Assembly (NCBI GenBank): GCA_030704615.1 | Contig: CM060734.1 | Coordinates: forward strand, 51,848,042 to 51,912,041 | Length of the DNA: 64,000 nucleotides | DNA from: Takakia lepidozioides | Taxonomy: Eukaryota; Streptophyta; Takakiopsida; Takakiales; Takakiaceae | Direction: 5' to 3' | In this document: in pieces, positions 1 through 12,200 of the stretch | How positions within the stretch are numbered: the stretch's first letter is position 1 | How the letters are laid out: every line of letters begins with the position of its first letter | The notes under the pieces: model-generated | What the model saw: the letters and a program-made list of their open reading frames with translations, nothing else | Database searches by the model: none | What the model was told of the DNA's origin: nothing | Made by a program: the position numbers and the translations under genes

Positions 1-870
1 CGGAAGGAGTCACCTTCCCGCCGAATCTTCTTGTGGTTCAGCTCCGTACGGCCTTGTCTTTCACCCTAGGGATATCCGAGAAAATTCAGCCCTCTCAATT
101 GCCTCGTTCAAAGTTTTGGGTGGCTTCTCCTCCAACTTCCGTCTGGCCCATGGGGCCAGTCCCGCCACAAGTTGAAGACCATTTCTGGTTCTGCCATGTC
201 CGCGACTTCGAGCAACATCACATTGAAAGCCTGGACATACCCCCGAATGTCATCTGTTTGCTTCAAATTCCTCATCTTGTCCCAGGCAAGCCATGACGCG
301 TTGAGGGCACAAACTGTCTCTTCAACAATTCCTTGAACCCACTCCAGTTCAAGGTTTCCGGACTTGGACCTCGGTCGTGAAGGCGTTTCTGCCACCATTG
401 TTGAGCATAGCCCTCAAATAGGTGGGAGCCACTTCCACCCGATCCTCGTCACTCACACTTGGCCGCCCAGAAGTATTGCTCTAGCTCCAAGAGCCAGGTG
501 TTGAGTGCCTTCCGATTTCGGATGCCCTCGAAGGTGCCGGGTTCCTTAGGCTTCACCTTAAACTTTGCCTTAGCGGAAGTGGCATTAGCCGCCTTCAACA
601 CGTCTTTCAACGTCCCGCCAAATTGCGCCAACAACCCTTCCCAAAAGGCTGCCGGCATGGGAGGCATCTCTTGGTTTGTCGGAGCTCTCAAGGATTCCTC
701 GGGCTCCGACTCCTCGGATTCCTCTCGCTCTTGGGCGGCCTCATTTTTGGAAACATGCATCGCTTCCTCAAACGGCCGCCTCGGTGACAACGCCGCCCCC
801 CATCGGGCTCACCGGGATCATCATCTTTTGGGCCGTTCCGCTTTCGCTTCGGCTTGCCCGACCCCATGAT
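1..870 (-). pseudogene. Gag of gypsy element G1 (broken)
   Basis: The frame begins just inside the PBS with a basic stretch (about 870-690). It passes through an acidic Glu/Ser-rich segment (about 780-680) and reaches a conserved block 'TWLLELEQYFWAAKC' near 450-500, typical of the N-terminal part of retrotransposon Gag. A second block, 'GYVQAFNVMLLEVADMAE', lies near 200-250. The two blocks sit in different frames, and another shift follows near 190-150, so the copy is disrupted. Gag normally forms the cytoplasmic particle that packages element RNA. The C-terminal zinc knuckle is beyond the window. Confidence 0.7.
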
Positions 871-908
871 GAGGCCAATCCCAAGGACGATCGCGTACTG
901 AACTCTAA

Positions 909-920
909 GCTCTGATACCA
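909..920 (-). promoter_or_regulatory. Primer-binding site for initiator Met tRNA
   Basis: Read on the minus strand this is TGGTATCAGAGC, the classical plant iMet PBS, two bases inside the LTR end. Confidence 0.9.
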
Positions 921-922
921 AG

Positions 923-1649
923 TGTCGCGCACCTCACTTCGGTAAGCTCCCCCCTCAAGTCATAGTTACTCGCTTTGATGCGCGCGCCTGACTCCCAACC
1001 TAGCTGCCGGGCCAACTTGGAGCTTCGGCTGCTCACCGGGACATAACGGTCCCCTTTCGTTTCCCTCTAAAACCCTCCACCTAATTGGGACTAGGAGAAT
1101 TCCGTTTGGTAGATGGCAGTCCGGAACAGCTCCCCACTCTTTGGTCGCTTTCCGGCTCGCTCGCTTACTCACTAGTTTTTGGTCACCAACGGGCTTGCAC
1201 CGTTCTCGGGGTTACTACTCCCTATATATACTTCTGTAGCTGTCCGCGGGGGTTTCACAACCAGCCATGCCATTTTATGGCGAACCACCACGAAGACCCT
1301 CGATTCCGGTGGTGAGTCGCGGTGAGTCTTGGCCCGCTCACCACGGCCCCTATGGACCGTGATGAGTCCCAAGACTCCCCACGACTCCCACCACGAGGTC
1401 TCCGCCCCCATGGTGAGTCCTATGCCACCCCCACTAAGTCCCACTAAGCTACCACCACCCCTTGTGGAGCCACCCCCACCGCAACCCGGTGTGCGGGGCT
1501 CCACCTAGTGAGCGCCTCCGCTTCCTTGAGTGCCTTGGGCACTCAAGGGTGCCTCAGCCCCCCCATACCTATCGCTGCCGCTGTCCCCACCACAGGGGCA
1601 GCCCCTCATGTGTCCCGACCCCCTGCCCTCAAGGCAAAGGGCCGCGACA
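923..1649 (-). repeat. LTR of G1 family (5' LTR of this copy)
   Basis: This 727-bp LTR is bounded by the inverted termini TGTCGCG and CGCGACA. It matches, in opposite orientation, the 725-bp LTR at 48338-49062. It contains TATATATA at 1223-1230 (minus-strand promoter), about 420 bases into the LTR, as in the other copy. The outer side (1650 onward) is unrelated to the outer side of the second copy, which supports the boundary. Confidence 0.88.
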
Positions 1650-2969
1650 AGTATGGTATATATGACTGCAGTGAGAGATATCACTTGGTTCATATGACTG
1701 TAGTCATCCAGACCGTACCATCCTGTACTCATTGTATTGACTTGGTTTGCACGACTTAAAGTCATAGAAGTCATATGTACCGTTTATGACTGCAGAATAG
1801 TCATATATACAGTCATAAATACCGCGATCTGTTGTAGTGGTTGGCAACATTTTCCACATGCAAGCTCAAGAAAGATACACATCTACTAGACACAAAGACT
1901 TGTGTCAACACCTTACAAGCATAATATCATAAAGACTAGAACAATATTAGTGACCATGGGAAAAGATACACTGGTTGACACTGCCTGCTTATGCTAATCT
2001 AGTGACCCACACACTCAGCTTCATTACAGTGTCACTACAGCAGTAAACCCTAGGACCAAGGTATGTACTGGCCTCACACATCTGCAACAGCGTACAAACA
2101 CATGAGGACTAAAAGAGAGCAGAGCCCATTGCTCTCAATGCTTAAGTAACTAGCACTGTAGTTACTAGTAACTACAATGTCAAGAAGGATGACTCCAGTG
2201 TAATCTTGATGAGTTCTCTACAACCAAAAATCCTGCTGTAGTGAATTTGTTTGGTTCTAAAACACTAGCCCCAACAAGTGGGCCTTGAGGGGAAAAATAA
2301 GCCCTCTTTTCTAAGCCATGACATTACAAGGGCACACCTCTTCCCTCACTGTTGTTAATGCATTCACAGCTTCTATATTGACTCTCAGTTTCACGAACAA
2401 AACAAAAAGAGGGGCCTTACTTGTTTCAGCTTCCGTAGAGCCATATCCAACAGGTCACCTGATCTCGCCGACGTGTCATGTTATGGTTGGCAACGAATAC
2501 CCCATAAGTATATTCTACTGCGTGCATATTCAAGACTTCGTGGATGGACATTGGACAGGCACTACAGGTGTGCGGCTACACCTCCTAAGCCGGTCTTGCC
2601 TCCCCGGCTACCAAGTCCGTAGCAGAGCTCACCTAGTCCAGAGTGTAAGTGCTGCCATAGGTGTCAAATGAGTTCACGGGTGCAGCTTCCTCCGCGCGAA
2701 TGACATATGCAGATCTGTCATCAGAGAACGTCAGTGCTTGAAGGTTGGTTGGCAGTTAACCAAGCGGTGAAGATGCTGCGTCGGACGGTCGATTTAAGAT
2801 ACGTGTGAATCAGGACTACACTGTGGTAGTGATTGTGTGATGCCCACTCTACACTTGCGAAGATGCTAATTCCGAGGAAAGACGGAGACTGGGACTGTTG
2901 AGAGAGTATACATAGACCAGAAAGAAGGGAAGGAGACGTTGCAGTCACACAGTGAAGGCCACGCGGTAG
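1650..2969. other. Non-coding stretch, no gene recognised
   Basis: Bases 1655-1830 are crowded with short direct and inverted repeats of the type tatgactg/cagtcata. The rest shows no long reading frame with a recognisable family and no RNA gene. An undetected 5' exon of the SDR that follows may lie here, but I could not find its dinucleotide-binding motif. Confidence 0.4.
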
Positions 2970-3743
2970 GTAAATAATGTTGGGATCGTCAAGATTGGAC
3001 CTCCGGATGTAGCAGATGCAAAAGCTGTGATAAACACCAACTATGACGGGGTCAAGCGTGTAACAGAAGCCTTGCTCCCTGTTTTACGACAGACTCAGGC
3101 TGGTGCTCGCGAGTTGGCCTTCTGCAGGTCTCCCTCTCCAACATTGTGGAATTGATCTCTTTCTTCCCTCATCAGATCGCGACATATTAATGTCTATCCA
3201 GCTTTGCCTCTAGCAGGCTGGGCTTTTGTCTCCTCATCTTGTCTTGCGGTAGTACAGCGGTTTAAATAGTTTTCTGTAACGTGGTTTCTTTGACTGCCTT
3301 TTCAGTTCTTGGAAAACAAGTTTCATGAAGAGTTGGCTGATCGGGAACACATCGAAGAAGCCACTGTCAACAATTTCATTGATGAGTTTCTCCAAGATGT
3401 GAGTGCTGGGACTTGGAATGAAAAGGGTTGGCCCGATTTCGGAATGGTGTACGCTGTTTCGAAGATGGCGGTGAATGCGTACGTGAGCATACTGCACCGC
3501 GCCCTGTCTGGCCGCCCGCAAGACGAGAGTATCGTCGTCAACAGCTACTGTCCCGGGGTTACTGAAACGGATATGATGGCTCAGGCGCTCTCTGCCCCAC
3601 GGCCTACGCGCAAGCCCAAGCCCCAGTGGACTGGACCCCACCCGGTTGGAGTGGGTGCTGACACTGGTGTGTGGCGAGCTCTCCAGCCTCCTGGAGGGCC
3701 TTCAGGAAAGTTCTGGGCTGAGCGGCAAGAGATAGAATTCTGA
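2970..3743 (+). CDS. Short-chain dehydrogenase (carbonyl reductase / menthol dehydrogenase-like), 3' part, possibly a pseudogene
   Basis: Two coding blocks are visible. Block one (about 2970-3115) reads V-N-N-V-G then 'VINTNYDGVKRVTEALLPVL', the NNAG loop and the following helix of classical SDRs; the usual NNAG Ala is Val here. Block two (from about 3305, after a ttcag acceptor, to the stop at 3741-3743) contains the catalytic YAVSK, then 'NSYCPGVTETDM' and the family ending 'GGPSGKFWAERQEIEF'. Such enzymes reduce carbonyls with NADPH in the cytosol. Between the blocks the expected 'IVNVSS' strand is not clean: a candidate junction near 3115-3130 would need a 27-base intron, or reads out of frame. 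The glycine-rich cofactor motif is not visible upstream. I infer either missed 5' exons or a decaying copy. Confidence 0.65.
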
Positions 3744-5090
3744 GGCCGGGGTTAGACTGCGCCCAAATGCGATGGTGGTCAATGATACGGTGTCCACCTT
3801 CCCACTGGAAGACAGTATCCCTATGGAGTCAAGTGATTACGCTTTGCTTCAGCAAACGTCCACCTGTTTTATTTTTTTTTGGTGGTCAATGATTGGACGA
3901 ATTTCAGGTTTTGGCCGGTGGATAGTTTAGACATGGCCTGTCAATGAAAAACTCCCAATCTAGGTGGCACTGCTGGATGCATATGTGGCACTTTTGAGGG
4001 GCCAAAACTGAGAACGAGCTTTTAGGTCATCCCAAGAATGGTCGAGCGGCCAAAAGGTTTTGCTAAGTGGTTACGTTTCCTGAGATGGAGATGGAGTGCA
4101 CGTCGTGGAGTACGCGATGGAGGCTTGGCCGTCCGCATTTTAGCTTGTCGACACTTTAAACACGTTTCGTTTCAGCCTGTCACGTCATCCCAACGAGCAC
4201 CTGAGATGAGCGGCCAAAACGATTTTGGCCGCTCATAGCATGGCCTGTGTCTAAACCCGGCCTGAGTATCTGAATCTGACTCATGGGTTGTGAAACTTTG
4301 CCCCTTTTAACTCTGCCTTCACCTAGTGCAGTTTGACGGACTCCATCTACAAACTCTGCTTTTACACGTATTCCCTTTTGTGAGGTATCTCTGTGTTTTT
4401 TTTTCATATTTCCGCCACCTGTGAGTTTCACCCATGCCCATGTGGCAAGAATATCGAGTTGACAAAGTTAGAAAAGTGACTATATTCCAGGTGTCCCATA
4501 ATCATTGGTCCACGTCAGCAAGATTAGGCTCTTGAAAGCTTGGGCTCTCCAGGTGTGTGTGTTTTTGGAGTGTTAATGTCCTACTGTCCTCGCTAGCCGA
4601 GCTACCTGACCCCAAATTGCTCAATACCGAGAGGCGGAGGAATACCGGTGGTGGGAGCAGCAATATGATCTCACAACCATGAGTATGGGTAGGCTAGTTG
4701 GCACAGCCTCCCAATTAAATAAATTTTATCAAATACATATTAAATTATATGATGCATGGTCAAGAGCCCATGAATATATAAATGCTTCCAATCATTCAGA
4801 TGGACCAAAGGTGAACCAAATTATTAATAAAATATTATAATTCAATTAAGAATCATGAATTTCTCTCTTCCCTACATAAACGGCATGGCCTAAGTGTGTT
4901 ACGCCTTGTGGATTACCTAGCATTTGAGCTTGTTGTAAGTCTTGAACTGAATGAGTTTCAATGCAAGTTTGCATAAAGCCTTTATCCACCTTGGCGTTCA
5001 ACTTCAAAAGAGTTTATATTTTCTATGTCACATTTTATTGCATTTCCAGGGCCTCCGTCTACTGTTTAGTTTATATATATATATTCAAAG
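3744..5090. other. Intergenic, with a SINE-like 3' remnant
   Basis: Bases 3786-3862 resemble the tail of the SINE-like repeat at 9478-9815 (shared core ttacgctt/tgcttc.gcaa). No gene is recognised in the rest; it is A/T-rich from 4700 to 4870. Confidence 0.35.
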
Positions 5091-5705
5091 CCTATGCAGT
5101 TGGCCCAAGTGTCCAGTGTCATTTAAGTCCAAGTGCAATCCCCAATGTATCCAAGTGCATCTCCTGTGCCGTTGGCCCAAGTATCCGGTGTCATCTAAGT
5201 CCAAGTGGAATCCCCAATGTATCCAAGTGCGTCTCTTATGTCAAGGCCCAAATGCGACCTCTAGGATAGCATGTGCCGTTGGCCCACCAGTGTCATCTAA
5301 GACCAAGTGTAAGATCTTCTATGTATCCCAATACATCTACTATGTCGAGGCCCAAGTGCGACCTCTAGGTAGAATGTACCATTGGCCCATGTATGAAGAG
5401 TTGAAATGTAAGCCAAATGCAATTTTCTATATATCAGAGTGCGTCTCCTATGTCGAGGCCCAAGTGCGACCTCTAGTGTAGCCTATGGCGTTGGCCCAAT
5501 GAAGACTTGAAGTTTAAGACCAAGTGCAATTTCTCATGTATGCAAGTGCATCTCCTATGTGGAGGCCTATCTAAGCCCAAGTGCAATCCTCTATTCATGT
5601 ACCAGTCTCCCATGTAGAGGCCCAAATGTCAAGTGTTATCTAAGCCCAAGTGCAATCTCCTCTGTATCCAAGTGCGTCTCCCACGTCAAAGCCCAAGTTA
5701 TTTTT
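5091..5705. repeat. Degenerate minisatellite
   Basis: Diverged tandem units carry the core words 'ggcccaagtg', 'gtgtcatctaag', 'ccaagtgcaat' and 'gtatccaagtgcatctcc', with a period of roughly 100 bases and sub-repeats of about half that. A 176-codon open frame across 4951-5481 exists only because the repeat happens to be open. I do not treat it as a gene. Confidence 0.8.
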
Positions 5706-7139
5706 TTCCATGAATTTATTGAGTAATAATACATCCAATCATTTTTTACATATCTCTCCTATCAAGGCTCCAATCATTGTTCCAGGAAAGCCCACTTTGA
5801 TATTTTTCGCGAAATTCCAACAACCAAAAGTACTTCAAATTCAACATCTCCCCCACCTCAGGTCCAAAAATCATGAGACCAAGCTGGTGCACCCCTCCTC
5901 ATCGAGGGCTACCAAGCACCAAGGGGACACCCCACAGCTTGGGACATCTGAGCACTACAAAACAAAACAAAACAAAACAAACAAACTACCTTACTTCATA
6001 TATCGATTTTTCATAATTTAACTTCACTGCGCTTTATGATCGCCGGCTTGAAGTCCTCTGCTCCACCTACCACTCATACTCAGCACACAGCTTATTTTTA
6101 AAGCTTGCTGACTTCTCCATCGCTTGTATGTTGGAGTGGATGGGTATGTTGCACAATGGGATGATGATATGTTTGTAGTCAGATTTGTTGTGATAACCTT
6201 TTTACTCTCCATGAACCTTTCAATCTTTTCTTGATGTTATCCTTTATATATGACGCTTTGTCGCATAACCAAAGAGTTTTTGGTCTTCTCTTTAGGATTC
6301 CAATGCACTCTACCAAGAGCATAGGCCACCTAAAATTTCAGGTAAAGCAGGTAGAAATGATTCAGCATGACCTCATAGGTCTATGCCAGATTCAGCGTCA
6401 AGTCGTGCACACACCTGCAAGACACAGAAGATCATATAAAATCTTGCGCAATGTTTGAAAGATCAAGTATCAAAGTGAGAGCCCAGTAAACTGGGACTCT
6501 AAACTGCCTAGCAAAACTATGACAGGCAAGGGGTATGCAGTGGTATAACTACGTTACCATCTGATCTAATTGAGGATTCACAAATGATGGAAGTCATAGT
6601 TCTGAGTCCAACTCTATCCACCACCATGTCTGTTCAGCAAGAAAGTGCACATCCTACTTGCAAGTTAGGACTACCATCTGTTAACTGGGCTTCAACCCTC
6701 TGTAGCTGTTACACAGTCAGATGACATGAGATATGGCACTTAGACACATTATCTTGCTAGGGCTCGGGAATTCTATTATGCTCACATTGAACCCTGGTAA
6801 TATCTACGATAGATTTCCAAAAGATTGTGTGGGCATGCTGTTGCTCTATTCCAGAGTGAGCCCTTCCACATTTTACTCACAAGTTTGAGAAGATGTGCAT
6901 CCACTGCAAACACACCATTGCACGTCCCTCCTGCTCCAAGGACACCTGGAAAATACTGAATGTTAACACACTTGAGAGTGCCTGATAGCATGTGAAGCCA
7001 CCCTCCCAACTATGAACCAATATTTTCCCACTTTATTCTCTGATCACCTATCTCAAAATAGATTCTTTTCCCTATCTCATTAGGGGCAATGGCACTTTAT
7101 TTTTTTAAAAGGAGATAGATCTCTCATCTCCAATCACAG
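5706..7139. other. Non-coding stretch, nothing recognised
   Basis: There is a short aaaac simple repeat at about 5959-5982. No protein family, RNA gene or bounded repeat is recognised. Confidence 0.4.
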
Positions 7140-7440
7140 CCCTATCACTTCATATAAGATTATGACAAAGGCTCTAGGATTTTGCCGATGTTGCCTTCTA
7201 TTATCAGACCAGATGTCGGCAGAGTGATTTTCGACAACATTGTGCTAGCTTTATTTGAAGCTCAATCTAAGGGGCAGCTGCAGGTATTGCTAAATTAAAT
7301 GTTAGACACTGCGAAAACGTTTGACACAATCAGTTGGCCTTTCTTGATGGAGGCTCTCAACAGAATTGGGATTAGAATTCATGCCCCTTCCATCAAATAC
7401 TTTCTACCAGTGCAAGACAGATTGGACAAAGGATCCGTAG
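7140..7440 (+). pseudogene. LINE reverse-transcriptase fragment
   Basis: One frame reads L-P-S-I-I-R-P-D-V-G-R-V-I-F-D-N-I-V-L-A (about 7193-7252), followed after a stop by 'DTAKTFDTISWPFLMEAL' (about 7306-7359). These match the non-LTR RT finger/palm motifs (the 'pdQ..F..gR.i.DNil' and 'D..KAFD.i.W' blocks). The catalytic FADD box is not present downstream. A stop codon separates the two motifs, so this is a short decayed fragment. Confidence 0.7.
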
Positions 7441-9254
7441 CACCTTTCACTACCACGGCCTTCCTTGTGCATGGAAAGTCAGCCGCACATAATGTCTTCC
7501 TGATACACTCTCCATTCCACTGCAAGGGCTTTCGGAAATTTCAGAGGTGTTGTCCTACGGTACAACCACATGGCTTTGGCAATGCCATGCTCTTCCCCAG
7601 CCGGATCCCTCTCCTCCCCTTGTCTGCTCCACCCCAACCAGGTGAGGGCTATGGCAGCGCAAAGTGCAATGGACTTAATTATCAAGGTGGCATGTACCTT
7701 TGTCTGCCTGCTGTTGTCGACATGGAGTGACTAGAGTAGCCAGGAGTTGTATCCCCACATAGGCAAGATCCCTCACTGAAGAGATGATATGCAGGCTCCC
7801 TCACATACAGCAACTGTCATATACAGCCATGGAGTTCTGTGCTTCTCTGCAGGCTGCTTCCCTCTGGATCCAAATCTGTGCATCCTCTGACTCCTTTGGT
7901 TCGTCCAAGTGACGTGGACATATATCTAAAGGTTCCATCGAATACACCTGTTTGGAATCATAATACATCTCTTTAGCACATAGCATGGGCATTCTAGATC
8001 TGCAACTTCTGACATCATAGCAGGTCCAGGTTCTGGCTTGGCACCTTCTACCGGTCTTGCCCCTCTGGTCCAAACTGTGGGACCGGGAGTGCCACATGTC
8101 ACATCTGTGGTGCTCAGAAGACAACATTGGCAGTGCCAGGATTGACACTATGCTTGCTAGGATAGCTTCATCATGCCATGGCTGGCTTACATTGAAAGGT
8201 TGCCATCTAGGGGGAGCTCTGCCCTTCATGATACATCATGACCAACATACGTGGGCTCAGTGAGACATCACTCTGTTCGTCTCTCCCTTATCCCCATCGA
8301 AAGAATGTACTCATAAGACGTTTGCCGTAGCCTTGTGGCCCTTGACCCCGCGCTCAGTTTGAGTGGGACAGAAACTACCTCTGTCAGGGGCTGACGCTGG
8401 TGGTATGACTTACATTGGAACAGACTATCAATCCAAGTTTTCCAGATATCCTCTAGAAATCCCTTCACACAAGCATGTGTGTGGTTTGCCCGATAACTAG
8501 GCCCCAAAAGGGCCTGGACTTTTGGCTCAGCCTCGAGACTTCAAAGTTGGTAAACAGAGATTCAGGCACAATTCCCTTGATGGATTTGAAGAGAGCGTCT
8601 CTCTCATCAGAGACTTATCCCTATCGAAAGAGTCCATCCAGTTCGACTTGCGTGTGAAAATCCATGGCTGGTGGACCCACCTGCTTCACGCAACAGTATG
8701 TATCCAGAGCTCAAACACTGACAGGTAGTGGTTTTGGAAGTTTTTCTAATGGCAAGCCTGTGACAGGCTTAGTAACTCCGAAAGTGAGACCTACGTCCTC
8801 AGACACCAGGGGGTTTTCAAGTGAAGGTTTCCTGGTTGACAAACAGCTGCACCTAAATCCCTCCAGACAAAAAATACAGGACAATACCTTATCAAAAAAG
8901 GTGAGATTGTCACACATAGGGATGACCTAAACAGCTAGAGTGATGTGAACTGGAAGTCACCTGGGAAATCAGCTTGCACAAGTGAAGTACGCTGAAATGG
9001 AAACAACACCTCCATTTGATACTTCTTGTCCCTTGAGCCCATCTTGTTTCGTTGCACACCCTTTCATTCTTAGAGACAGCACACCCCGAGATGGTATCTG
9101 CCTTCCGGTGAAGGTTACAGGATCAGGCTCTCTGGCATACAGGAAGTCCTGGAAATCGGGCAAATGAGCATGCACAAACTTAGCACCTGCAGTGACTGGA
9201 GACTCCTCAAATAGGAGCCCAAATCCTCCGGACATGCCTTCCCACGAAGATTCC
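7441..9254. other. Region downstream of IRE1, no gene recognised
   Basis: Bases about 8286-8372 share a clear dispersed repeat with 61516-61607 (core 'accccgcg', 'cagtttg', 'gggacagaaac' on the plus strand). Other open frames here (7801-8229 minus, 8664-8930 plus) match nothing I know. The IRE1 3' UTR must occupy part of the right end. Confidence 0.4.
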
Positions 9255-12200
9255 TTATACATCGGTTGGCGTAAAGAAGCGTTGGAACATGCGCTCCTCC
9301 TTGCAATGGCTGATTAGCACTTTGTAGACCTCTATTAACAAACGTGGAAATCGAGCAGAGAAGTAACTCTCATACCCTTCTGGCACAGGGCCCAGCAACT
9401 CCTGCCACCAGAGACCAAGATATCCCACTGTTACATGTTACCTTTACTGATAAGCACATAGAGACAAGCACATCCAACAGATGGCCTAGTGGTTAGGGCA
9501 CAAGGCCGCCTTACAAGTGGTCGTTGGTTCACAGAGAGGATGACTCAGAATTGGGTCAATCACATTTCCAAATAGGTGTATGTTGGATGTCACCCATCAT
9601 AGCCAACCCAGCTACAATAGGGGGTACCAGGGTCAACTGGTTACTTAATGTGTGGGTACCTGGGGACTTCCGAGTCCTTGGGGGAGGGTTGGGCAACCAC
9701 GTTGCACTGGTTACGGCTGTTAGAAGGTTTCCCACCTTCAAAACGGAAGGCAGTAGCCCTTCAGGGTGAAGGGACACCGTAAGTTACGCTTGCTTCGGCA
9801 AGAGTCTTCCCTCCTTCTTAGCACATAGAACAACTTTCTCAGAAACGATGACCAGGATATTGTGCAAGCAATTGAGGACAATCAGAGTAAAACCAAGAGG
9901 AGAGGAACTCCTATGTCCAATCTGCTTATAGCCACTGACATTCCATGCATGGACATTTGTAAGACCTGCCAACTAGTGCCAAACCCCTGATCTACTCAAG
10001 GACAACATTAGCTAGTTTAGCCAGTAGTACCTGCAACTGTGGTGGAAGCTCACGGTAATGGTTAGACTTGTTACGGATGAAGCGAAGCAAATCACGCACA
10101 CTACGATAGTTGTATCGTCGATACTTTCGCAGATTGTCTAACAGTGCCTCATCCACATGCAAATGCCATTCCCCTCCTAGAGTCACTGATCCTACTGCTT
10201 CCAAAGCAGTCAAAAGAACCGAGTTCTCCTCCCTGTCTTCCAGTTCAACCCGATCACTGGCATCCCGCAAGAATGAGAGCCGCTCTTGAGAGCTCCAAAA
10301 GAGAGGATGCAGAGTCACATCATGCGCAAGAGGCCTTTCATTTGCATCCACCCCAAACTCTGTTGGTCAGTAACACATCTTGGATGTCCTGTTACTGTGC
10401 TTGGATTCCATACCGTGCTCTCCCATCTTACACAGGCTACTCCTCCTTCCTAGCCTATTGCCAGAAAGGGAACAGAATAAACCATGCAAGAACGAGAATA
10501 AAAAATGTGCAGACCAGAAGCCATGAACAAGTGGGATAGGGGGGTAGGGTGTGATGGCTAAATACTGGGAGGCCTTAAATAAGCTAAACGAAAGACGTGC
10601 AACTTCAAGTACCAAGAAGAAGCCCTCAACAAAATCAGGCAGTCAATCGAAAAACTCAAAAGGCATATTTTAAAGAAGGAAGACTCTTGCTGAAGCAAGC
10701 GTAACTTATGGAGTCACTTCACCGCGAAGAACTAGGCCTTCTGTTTGGAATGTGGACACCTTTTATTGGATGTCAAGTCATATCTACCCTGGACATTTTG
10801 GATGGAGAATGTCCTGAGCAAGGGAGGTGAAGTGCACCTCTTGGCAGGTTCACGCTGAAGTAATCCCTCAATAAGGTGATGAGCCTCAGGCAGATCTGCG
10901 ATAAGGAACAGTTCCGGTTCTCCATTTACTATGTTGTTATCTCGACGATAGTGCTCACCAAAGGAATGTTGCCCTCCTGTTATACAGAAGAAAAGCACAC
11001 AGCCCAGACTGAAAATATCCACCGCCCGTGTTTGTCGCCCCTCCAGCAGCTGCTCTGGGGCTTGCCACCCTCTACTGCCTGCAGCACCCCTCCCTGCAGA
11101 AGCCAGACAATTAATTCTAACTCATGCGGCTTCACCGAGAAATTTTTTCCCCCCCGTATAAAACCTGGGCAGGCATCAAGGGTTTCAAATTGTTCTGTGT
11201 TCATTATATGGGTTTCATATCTTTCCTTCCGTGTGATACATCAATCCCAGTTGAGTTTGACAGGTATTGAAGAAACTCGAAGTAGTATCAGATTACTCTC
11301 AATCCTCTCAATCAATCCACTTTAACCCAAACTCACAAAAACATCCAAAAGGAGACTAGGCATCTGAACAAAAATCAACCTGCTGTTGTACATAAATAAT
11401 GAAGGAGGAAAGGTCCTACCAGTGTCCTGAAAGGAGGAGGCATCATTTTCAAGGTACTTGCTAAGGCCCATGTCAGCCAGCTTGGCTTGCACACTCCGGC
11501 CAATGCTCACCAGTACATTGTGTGGCTTCAGGTCTCTGTGCACAATCCCCAACAAGTGCAGATGTGCCAGCCCTACAGCTATGTCCCTGTCCCGACCCTC
11601 TCCAACTTTTTAGCATTGTCCAATCCAGCGATGACATCACACTTGGCTTCCCTCCCTTCCAGCAAATACAACAGAGAAACTAGCGCAGCTGATTGGCGTA
11701 TGCCATCTGTCCCACTAATAAGACAAAAGTGAAAGGCACGAAAATTTGCTAGGAGGAAAGTAGAACCTCATCAACTGCAGCAGCTGACGTGAAGGCTGGC
11801 CCTTGTCATTCCACAGCTTTACTTCCTTTCCGTTTGCAAGTTTCAGCTTGGAAAACTGCTTACCCTCCACCTCGTCAATCTTTCCACTCTGACAAGAGCT
11901 GACAGCACTTTGAGAGACAATGAGATCGTGAAGACTTAGACTACACCGCTCGAGAGCCACGTAGATAAACTCTGAGGTTTCCTCCATGGCATAATATCGG
12001 ACCACATTCGGATGCTCATCAGAAGCTATAAGAAGATCGATCTCTTTCTGCGCTTTCTCATAGTAATGCCCCAAAAGGCGTTTCACAGCCACATTGCGTC
12101 CATCCAAGAAACCCTCGAGAACAGTGGTGCCATTGCTGCCAGAACCTATCACAATCTTTGTAACAAATAGCCGTCCCACCTGTGTGCCTTCTCCATAACC

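Larger units (their letters stand above)
1..1649 (-). mobile_element. Ty3/gypsy LTR retrotransposon G1, 5' part (LTR, PBS, gag), cut by the window edge
   Basis: On the minus strand the order is LTR (1649 to 923), a primer-binding site complementary to initiator Met tRNA (920-909), a leader and then a gag-like reading frame running off the window at base 1. Pol is therefore outside. The same LTR and PBS recur on the plus strand at 48338-49076, so this is a multi-copy family. Only one LTR is visible, so no target-site duplication can be checked. The superfamily is assigned from gag and from the RT of the second copy, which is of Ty3/gypsy type. Confidence 0.85.

Noticed and set aside
4951-5481. 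176-codon open frame as a gene
   Set aside because: It follows a degenerate minisatellite; amino-acid repeats come from the DNA repeat and there is no family or splice support.
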